A stretch of DNA of 22,500 nt from Prorocentrum cordatum (lineage: Eukaryota > Sar > Dinophyceae > Prorocentrales > Prorocentraceae): NCBI GenBank assembly GCA_963575745.1, contig CAUYUJ010003558.1:195001-217500 (forward strand), given 5' to 3'. A program made the translations under genes and the position numbers. How positions within the stretch are numbered: the stretch's first letter is position 1; each line of letters begins with the position of its first letter. Below are positions 16,646 through 22,500 of the stretch, piece by piece. The notes beneath the pieces were generated by a model, which was not told the DNA's origin, ran no database searches, and saw only the letters and a program-made list of their open reading frames with translations.

Positions 16646-17749
16646 TCACTGCTGTGGACAGTTCACGTCGTCCGCAGGCGGAGCGATACCTTGCAGGCCG
16701 ATCGCCTTGCCACGGCCTTGGACACAAGAATTGAGCCGATCGCGCTTCCGCATGAAAGATCTGCTCAGCTGGCTGCCGCCATCAACAGTGCACTGTGAAG
16801 AAATATCACGAATGTAATCCAAACGAGTTCGCTTGCGGAGAAACGGTTGTCTCGACGGGCTGTTCACAACCTTGCACTGTGAAGAAATCTCGCGGATGTA
16901 ATCGAGACGAGCCCTCTTGCGAGAAAACGGTTGTCTCGACTGACCATCTGATCGCACTGAATACCGCAGTTCAATATCACGGATATACCTGAGTTTCAGG
17001 ACAGAGTGATGCACGGAGAGTACGGCTCCGACTGGCACGGAGGAGAAGGCCACCGCGCCGCACGAACATCGAACGCCTTCAAATGACGAACTCACGTCGA
17101 TCGGGACCCACCGCCCCGCCCCAGGAATGAACTCGGCTTCCCCGGCGCGAAGCACATGGCCTCCAGGAAAGGCTGGCCGCTGAGGAGGAGGGCGGAACTC
17201 CGCTGCATCCGCTCTGAGCTCGTTGGTCTGCCTGCCAGCCTTGGATACAAGGAAACAGTCTAATACAGCCGATTGCCACACGCAGCCGCCACTGAGGGCG
17301 CGTGGCGGGCAATCGCCCTGGCCTTCCAGCAACTTGCACACCACGGGAATGAAAGAATGCCCCTCGCTGTGCGCAGGACCGCCACCTCCAAGGCGGGGGC
17401 CTTTCTGCGCCTGGCGCCACTCTGAGAGCGGCGCATCTGCGCTGGGGCACTGCTTGGCGTGCAAGGCCACGTTCCGGATGAGCTTCTGCGTCCCCTCCAC
17501 CGTGAGGCCGGCCACCTCCGCCGCCAGCACGGGCCTCGCGAGGGCCTCTCGCCGAGAGACCTCTGAGTCGGCACCGAGGGCGTTGATGAGGGCAGCCTGC
17601 AACTCCCGTGCACGTTGGAGTTCGACTCGAACCCCGATGAGTTCTGCAGTGAGTTTCTGAATCAAATTGTCGGCAGAAGCGCGCGCCCCTGCCTTGCCTC
17701 TCAGCGCCAGATACTCGCCAAGCGCCGCAGAGGCTCCCGCAGCCACCAT
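16646..17749 (-). CDS. Intronless 367-residue protein from a retroposed spliced-leader mRNA, function unknown
   Basis: The ATG at 17749-17747 is the first after the spliced leader on this strand, 62 nt from the leader's 5' end at 17811, and the frame runs unbroken to TGA at 16648-16646. Residues ~1-65 are Ala/Leu-rich and likely helical (ADNLIQKLTAELIGVRVEL, LQRARELQAALINALG). A middle part has scattered cysteines (CKLLEGQGDCPPRALSGGC). The C-terminal ~100 residues hold 28-residue tandem repeats of the form SRQPFxRKRxRLDYIRDISS. The repeat length is a multiple of three, and copies differ partly by synonymous codons, so the frame was under selection at least in the past. No domain is recognised and no membrane segment is evident. 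Transcription in its current place is not shown; it may be a functional retrocopy or a processed pseudogene that has not yet decayed. Confidence 0.6.
   Translation of the reverse strand: MVAAGASAALGEYLALRGKAGARASADNLIQKLTAELIGVRVELQRARELQAALINALGADSEVSRREALARPVLAAEVAGLTVEGTQKLIRNVALHAKQCPSADAPLSEWRQAQKGPRLGGGGPAHSEGHSFIPVVCKLLEGQGDCPPRALSGGCVWQSAVLDCFLVSKAGRQTNELRADAAEFRPPPQRPAFPGGHVLRAGEAEFIPGAGRWVPIDVSSSFEGVRCSCGAVAFSSVPVGAVLSVHHSVLKLRYIRDIELRYSVRSDGQSRQPFSRKRARLDYIREISSQCKVVNSPSRQPFLRKRTRLDYIRDISSQCTVDGGSQLSRSFMRKRDRLNSCVQGRGKAIGLQGIAPPADDVNCPQQ
16710..16995 (-). repeat. 84-bp (28-residue) tandem repeats at the 3' end of the CDS
   Basis: Full units at 16939-16856 and 16855-16772 encode SRQPFSRKRARLDYIREISS and SRQPFLRKRTRLDYIRDISS plus tails. 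A third partial unit (SRSFMRKRDRLNS) follows and a partial one (LRYIRDI) precedes. Between units AGG/CGA, CTC/TTG, ATC/ATT and CGC/CGT are synonymous swaps. Confidence 0.75.
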
Positions 17750-17790
17750 GCTCGCACACCCGACCGCCGCGCCTGGGGGGTTCGAGCCAG

Positions 17791-17811
17791 CTTGAGCCAA
17801 AATGGCTACGG
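17791..17811 (-). other. Relict dinoflagellate spliced leader (DinoSL)
   Basis: The minus strand matches the DinoSL exon (CCGTAGCCATTTTGGCTC then AAG) at all 21 positions, preceded by T as the ambiguous first base allows. The next bases are CTGGCTCGAA, with no GT donor, so this is not an SL RNA gene; that segment itself resembles a decayed leader end (TTGGCTCAAG). An mRNA that was trans-spliced, reverse-transcribed and inserted would leave exactly this mark at its 5' end. Confidence 0.92.
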
Positions 17812-18487
17812 ATCCTCCATTCCTCCCCCCCATCCCACCTCCTCCTCCTCCTCCACTTCCTCCCCCCTGTTCATGCCCTCCCCTCCTCCTTTTCATGCTC
17901 CCTCCTCTTCCCCTTCCTCCTCCCTCCCCCCCCAGCCCCTCTTCATCCCTCCAACTCCCCGTCGAAGGCCAGGGCGGGTGCAGGGCAGAAGAAGGAAGAG
18001 GAACGGGCGGAGGACGATGAGGATCAGACGTAGCCTGAGGCGCGCCGATCCATCCGAGGAGAGTCTGGCGCACTAACTTTTCAGGAGGCGGGGCCTCGCC
18101 GCGATCGAGCAGTGGACCGCGGGGAGAGAGGCCCGACCGAATATGCAGGAGCGGCGTGGCGGTGCTCAATGGCCAGAGGCGGGAATCGGATTTGCCATGA
18201 CTTTTTCTGACCTGAGTGCCCCGCCCAGCCACACAATCAGAATCCCCCCCCCTCACCACCACACATGATCGGTGAACTTGCATTGAAATTCGCTATCGGC
18301 AATATGGCTGGGAAGGAGGACGATGAGGATGGTCATGAGGGTAGGGGGGGTACAGTAGGGACGACGACGCCGCCATCAATGGCCTGCACGTGCAACTACC
18401 TGCACTGCAACCTGGACCCTCTGCAATACGCGTCACATTGGACACGGGAGCCATACAGTGCAAACTCAGGCTCTGCAACTTGACCTG
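17812..18487. other. Upstream flank of the retrocopy, no supported gene
   Basis: A CTCC-rich pyrimidine tract (about 17815-17960) is followed by GC-rich sequence with purine patches. The minus-strand frame of the CDS stays open through here to about 18283, but it lies upstream of the leader and so outside the original mRNA. Confidence 0.4.
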
Positions 18488-18679
18488 CAGAAGATGACGA
18501 GAGCAACGCGGACGACAACGTCGACGAAGGCCTCAACGATGATGAGCACGACAATGACGACCAAGACGGCCACGAAAACAAGTATCTTGACGACGACCAG
18601 GTCGACGATGTCGACGATATCGACGACTTCGACGACGACGGCGACGACCTCGAAGACGACGACGTCCGCGGCCGATGAC
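18488..18679 (+). CDS. Possible exon encoding an aspartate-rich acidic segment
   Basis: The plus frame begins after CCTGCAG and lacks an ATG. It reads EDDESNADDNVDEGLNDDEH, then DNDDQDGHENKYLDDDQVDD, then VDDIDDFDDDGDDLEDDDV, ending at TGA 18677-18679. Hydrophobic residues fall at regular steps between Asp pairs. It could be an acidic tail or linker exon, or simply a decaying GAC microsatellite; codons include GAT and GAA variants and Asn/His/Gln, which favours some real sequence. Confidence 0.28.
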
Positions 18680-19335
18680 GACGACGGGGAGGCAGCGGAG
18701 GAGCGGGAGGGTGGTAAGTAGGAGGGACGGGGGCGATGGGAAGGAGGGAGGTGACGAAACGAGAGCATGGAACGGGACGAGCCGCCACGGCCCCGAGCGA
18801 AGTTCGTCACCCCGACAGAGCCCTCTGACTGCTGCGGGGCTCAGCCGAGTCCTTGCCCTGTGGAGGGAACGGAGGAAGGGGAAGGGGCAACGTGAAGGGG
18901 GGGTGACCGGCTCAGGGGGATAAACATCGGGTGATAGTTTATGCTTGCGAGGCATCGCCGATAGATCGGCGGTGGGCTCCCGATAACGACGCCGCGCGTT
19001 CCTATCGGCTATCGGGCCCCTATCGGGGATGAATGGGTGATCGGGGGTCGATGCGTCCCCCCCTGAGCCTGTCCCTGGTGGCTTTCGGGTCAAACCTCGG
19101 GCCTCCTCAGCGGCCGTTCGGGACGATCTGGGCAGCCCCGGAACGCCCTCGGCGAGACGCAGCCGCTAGAGAGCACCCCGAGGCTGGAACACCGCAGATC
19201 ACCGACGAAAGCGCCCGAAAACCTGGAACCCTTCACGTTGCCCCCGAAAGAAGGAGGCGGCGTCGGCAACAACATCCCCGCCGCTCCGGTATGCCGAGGA
19301 TGCGCGGCACGGCAGCGGCGGACGCCTGCCAGCGG
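18680..19335. other. Interval with a purine tract and an ATCGG-word cluster, no supported gene
   Basis: A purine-rich stretch spans about 18690-18770. At 18925-19050 ATCGG/CCGAT words cluster, including a 7-bp-arm hairpin (CGCCGAT/ATCGGCG). Frames remain open in GC-rich parts without gene-like features. Confidence 0.4.
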
Positions 19336-19439
19336 CGGTCTCTGCCGTCGCCGTCGATGGTCGGTCGTCGTCGCTGTCGATAATCGGTCGTCGCTGTTGG
19401 CAGCGTCGTCGTCGGGTATCGTCGGCGTGATGGCCGAAA

Positions 19440-19474
<35 letters not shown>

Positions 19475-19492
19475 CGCTGGGTCGTCTGTGTC
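19336..19492 (+). repeat. (GTC)n-type tract
   Basis: Scattered GTCGTCG words grade into an uninterrupted run of about 12 GTC units at about 19440-19475. Confidence 0.8.
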
Positions 19493-19955
19493 GCAGGTAT
19501 GCTCGTGGGGGGGGGGGCGGTAAGCAGGAGGAGAAGGCTGCGGAGGAATAGCAGAAGGAACGTGAGGAAGAGAGTCGACGAAGAAGGGCTACGAGGCAGA
19601 GTGAGGCGGAAGAGGGGAGGAGGACGAATATGGACAGTTGAAAGGAGAACGAGTGATGCTGAGTGGGTGTCAGAGAGTGAGAAGGGGATATGCGCTTTCA
19701 GGTATAAAGCAAGAAAGAGAGCGAGAGATAGACAGAGAGCAAACAGCTTTAGATAACACGAGGGATACTGTGATCTATATTATATATACGTGTGTATATG
19801 TGTGTGGTGTATATACATACATACTAGAACAACACGCGTGCTTGACGCGATTAGGTTCTAGCCCAGCTCATGGCGCTGTGATGACACGAAGGTCGGGGTG
19901 TGCGGGCGACTCGCTGTCGCAGGAGAAGGGTTACGACTGTCTTGGGCCGTTTATG
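19493..19955. other. Interval with no supported gene
   Basis: Purine-rich at 19520-19740, then a short TATATATACGTGTGTATATG stretch near 19780-19830. No exon signal. Confidence 0.4.
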
Positions 19956-20100
19956 GAATGTCGTCGTGCGTCGTGCGTCGTGCATCGTCGTCGCCGTGCG
20001 TCGTGCGTCGTGCGACGTGCGTCGTCGTCGTCGTACGTCGTGCGTCGTGCGTCGTGCGTCGTCGTCGTCGTCGGAATCGTCGTCGTCGTGGTCGTCGTAA
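19956..20100 (+). repeat. CGTCGTGCGTC mixed trinucleotide/10-bp tract
   Basis: GTCGTGCGTCGTGCGTCGTG-type units mixed with pure CGT runs. Confidence 0.85.
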
Positions 20101-20109
20101 GATTGCCTA

Positions 20110-20285
20110 AGAGAGCCCCTCAGACCGCCAGCGGGCCCCAAGAGGGCCCCCAGTGGCCCCCAAAGGCCTCCGAACAGCCCGCACAGAGGCCCAAAGAGGC
20201 GTCCAGGCAGGCACGAACACGGCCCAAAGAGGCTGCGACGAAATTGTTTTCCCAGGGGGGCCAAAGAGGTGCCCCAAGATACCCC
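20110..20285 (+). repeat. CCCAAGAGGGCCC family, locus 3
   Basis: GGGCCCCAAGAGGGCCCCCA, GAGGCCCAAAGAGGCGTCC and GGCCCAAAGAGGCTGCG match the family at 7610-8300 in the same orientation. Confidence 0.5.
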
Positions 20286-21055
20286 GCAAATCTTCCTGAT
20301 TAGGCCACGCCTCTGACTCACTTGGCTGCAGCCGTCGTTTGAGTCAAGTGCTCCCGCTTCGCGGCGTGCGGTGCCAGCTGCTCATGCGACTCGGACTGCC
20401 GTGCGCCCTCCTTCTCGTAGGATCCCCTGCCTCCTCCTACGCCTCCTGCTGCGCAGACTCTTTCTCCTCCGCCCAGTCCTCCTCGCCGCCCTCGCCCTCT
20501 TCAACGTCCTCTTCTTCCTCATCCTCGCCCTAGTTTGCACATGTATCCCCCGCTTTTCTTAGCTGGTGTGGTGCATCCATCTATCTACATATACCCCCCT
20601 GTCGCCGGCGCACCACCGCGTCTGTGCAATTTCTCTCCGTCTATCTGCCCCCCCGGGCGCCGTCGCGCCCTCGGGTTGGCCTGACTGGTGGCGGCCATCG
20701 ATCTCTCTATCTGCGCCTCGGCTACAAGAGCTTTCCACAGTTGCTCAGGGGAGGCCCACTCCTCCCACGAGGTTCCGAGGCTACCCCTGGTGGCGTCCAC
20801 AGCTCCGCAGAAGCTCCCAACGTAGCTATCCGGTGCCCCCCCCGAAGCTTTGCGAGAACGTCCCAGAGCGCTTCACACCGTCCAAAAACATAGGGAAGGG
20901 CGTTTTTTCGCCGCTGCTGGCAGGGGGGGGCGTGGCTTCACCCCGCATGTCGGACCAATCCTAACCGACTGAGACTCATTACAACCGATTGGGTCGAATG
21001 AACGTCTTTAGGGTGCACGTTCTCTCCGGGGGTCAACACGGGTGCCCCGGAGGGC
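20286..21055. other. Interval with at most one weak acidic exon candidate
   Basis: On the minus strand, CTAG|GGCGAG (about 20533) is followed by GEDEEEEDVEEGEGGEEDW and a stop at 20439-20437, which could be an acidic C-terminal exon. The plus strand of the same bases is a CTC-rich tract like others in the window, so I do not call it as a gene. The rest (20540-21055) holds nothing I can support. Confidence 0.3.
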
Positions 21056-21059
21056 TCGA

Positions 21060-21340
21060 GATGTGACTTGGAGCTCCCCCTCTTGGGGCTCTCTTGGGCC
21101 GTCTTTGGGCTCTCTTACAGGCCTCTTGGGCAGTCTTGGGGCGATCTTCGGAGCCTCTCGGGCCGTCTTGGACGCTGCTAAGACCGAAAGGACGAGTATG
21201 CTGAACATGCACGTTGTCCGTTCGGATTTCGGCAATTCTGGCCATCCGCGGCGCTCTTGGGGAGCACCATGGAGCCTTCTTGGGAGCTCTGGAATCCGTC
21301 TTAGGTCTTCCAGAAGCAATGTTGGGTGTCTTGGACGACT
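21060..21340 (-). repeat. CCCAAGAGGGCCC family, second reversed copy
   Basis: CTCTTGGGCCGTCTTTGGGC, CAGTCTTGGGGCGATCTTCG, and TCTCGGGCCGTCTTGGACG are reverse complements of the family units. Confidence 0.5.
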
Positions 21341-21559
21341 CTTGAAGATGAAGAAATCGCCCAAAGCGCAGAAGAGAGGCCCCAGACCCCCGGGGCGAAC
21401 GTGAGTACGCGGGGTGGGGCGTGGAAGTTTTTGAAAACTGGGTTCCCCCGGTGCCCGGGGGCCCAGACGCCGCTTATGTGTTTGTACGTACGTATGAATG
21501 CGTATATTCAAATAACCACCAGTGTGTATCTATACACACATAAACCAGCAAATATGACG

Positions 21560-21835
21560 AGACAGAGAGAGAGAGAGAGAAAAAAAAAAAGAAAGAGAGA
21601 GAGAGAGCGAGGCACCTAAAGACAGAGAGAGAGAGAGTAAGAAAGAGAGAGAGAGGAAAAAAGTGGGAGATATATATATATATAGAGAGAGTGTGTGTGT
21701 GATACATATACAAAAGAGAGAGAAAGAGAGAAAGAGGGATAGAGAGTGTGATAGACTGACAGAGAATGAGAGAGAGAGACACACACACAGAGTGATAATA
21801 CACAAACGAATAGAGAGAGAGAGAGAGAAAGAAAA
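21560..21835 (+). repeat. (GA)n microsatellite with AT and GT patches
   Basis: GAGAGAGAGA runs alternate with AAAAAAAAAA, TATATATATA and GTGTGTGTG. On the minus strand it lies downstream of the last readable exon of the right-edge gene, so it may be intronic. Confidence 0.9.
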
Positions 21836-21839
21836 CACA

Positions 21840-22500
21840 TGAGAAACCGAAAACATCGCGACCTTGGGTTCCGCTGCTTCGGTGTCTTCGCCCTCCTCGG
21901 AGTCCTCCGCGTCCATCCTGAAGGTTGGCGTCATGGCAGGGGCGTCCAGCGAGTCACCGGCCTGCGAAGTGGGGGGGGGGGGCGCGCTCTCTTCCTTGCG
22001 CCGCCCACTCTAGCCACAAGTTGAACTGCGACAGGATTCCGAGCACCAGTTCGCTGTCTGGAAGAATGTTGGCTGGAACCGGGAGCCGTTGCATGCACGG
22101 CTCGTCGAGGAACTTGTCTGCTGACCACCTACCAGACCACCCCAACCCAACCCGAAGACCCGAATTTCGGGTTGTGGGAGGTAAGGGTTCCACATGTGTT
22201 TTTTCGATGTTTCCCGACCCCCCCCCCCACTGGAAATCGAGGGTAAGTTTGAGCCTTCGGGTTGGGTTAGGGGTGGTTTGGTGGGTAGTGATCTGCTTGA
22301 GGCGTCGAGAAGCTGTTCCCCTGGAGGAGGCGGAGGCGGCAGGAAGGCAAGGGCGGTCCTCCACGTGCGGCTGCGCCTCGGACGTGGCGGCGTGGCCCTC
22401 CACCTCGGGGGCCTCGCCCCTGCCCGGGCCTTCCGCGCCCACGCCCGCGGCCAGCGCCTGGGCGGGTGCGCCCGGCGGCCCCGGAGCCTGCCGGGCGGGG
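21840..22500 (-). CDS. Right-edge gene of unknown function, several exons, 5' end outside the window
   Basis: On the minus strand, 22500-22330 reads PGPPGAPAQALAAGVGAEG then GEAPEVEGHAATSEAQPHVE. After the inserted element a natural-looking stretch follows (about 22116-22000): DKFLDEPCMQRLPVPANILP then DSELVLGILSQFNLWLEW. A third block (about 21975-21850) reads AGDSLDAPAMTPTFRMDAED then SEEGEDTEAAEPKVAM. Between blocks 2 and 3, CGCAAGGAAGAG and a C run ending TTCGCAG|GCC suggest a short intron. CCTCCTCCAG|GGGAAC (about 22320) looks like an acceptor; from there GNSFSTPQA joins DKFLDEP in frame if the element is removed. Exon phases are not fully resolved and no family is recognised. Confidence 0.42.
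22117..22297 (-). mobile_element. Second candidate introner
   Basis: Arms at about 22128-22156 (ACCACCCCAACCCAACCCGA) and 22255-22288 (TTCGGGTTGGGTTAGGGGTG) are imperfect inverted repeats of about 30 bp. The direct repeat TCTGCT (22117-22122 and 22292-22297) flanks them. On the minus strand the 3' copy ends in CAGCAG|AC, a usable AG acceptor. Removing one repeat plus the element (175 nt) brings STPQA and DKFLDEP into one frame. No internal coding sequence. Confidence 0.5.

Noticed and set aside
17791-17811. SL RNA gene
   Set aside because: The leader is followed by CTGGCTCG rather than a GT donor and intron; a coding frame follows instead.
20437-20529. Acidic C-terminal exon on the minus strand
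   Set aside because: The frame coincides with a CTC-rich tract like several others here; a TAG|GGC edge alone is too weak.

Overview
This window reads as nuclear DNA of a dinoflagellate. The strongest evidence is an exact 21-nt match, on the minus strand at 17811-17791, to the dinoflagellate trans-spliced leader (DinoSL, 5' end CCGTAGCCATTTTGG). No splice donor follows it and an intronless reading frame lies directly downstream, which is what a retroposed mature mRNA looks like. Other traits agree: GC-rich sequence, very low gene density, broken-up exons, many degenerate short-period repeats, trinucleotide tracts, and at least one intron with the anatomy of a transposon (an 'introner': terminal inverted repeats plus a target-site duplication). 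No bacterial-style operons, rRNA, tRNA or CRISPR arrays were seen.

Layout. 1-1160: the 5' part of a minus-strand M20D-type amidohydrolase gene, two exons split by a ~327-bp element with 12-bp perfect inverted repeats. 1590-3100: GC-rich degenerate repeats and a possible plus-strand exon. 3100-4700: dispersed repeats, GATCG-rich satellite, and one copy of a short conserved coding-like block. 4715-5700: two plausible plus-strand exons around a GGA tract. 5739-6858: a minus-strand relic of a protein built from ~42-residue repeats, broken by a stop and frame changes. 6858-10600: GGA tracts and long degenerate satellites. 10900-11450: hairpin-forming repeats. 11530-13170: two copies of an ~820-bp tandem unit with internal ~41-bp sub-repeats. 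13640-15260: a large composite palindrome built from ~40-bp and 10-bp units. 15270-16050: possible plus-strand exons around a pyrimidine-rich tract. 16264-16325: a second copy of the conserved coding-like block. 16646-17811: the spliced-leader-tagged retroposed CDS. 18488-20560: aspartate-rich frame, GTC/CGT tracts, repeats. 21480-21840: GA microsatellite. 21830-22500: exons of a minus-strand gene entering from the right, interrupted by a second candidate introner.

Only the M20D gene can be named by family. The other coding calls rest on composition, frame consistency, synonymous change between copies, or splice-like signals, and none has a function I recognise. The genes do not form an evident pathway. 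What links the window is how it was assembled: introner insertion, mRNA retroposition and repeat expansion.
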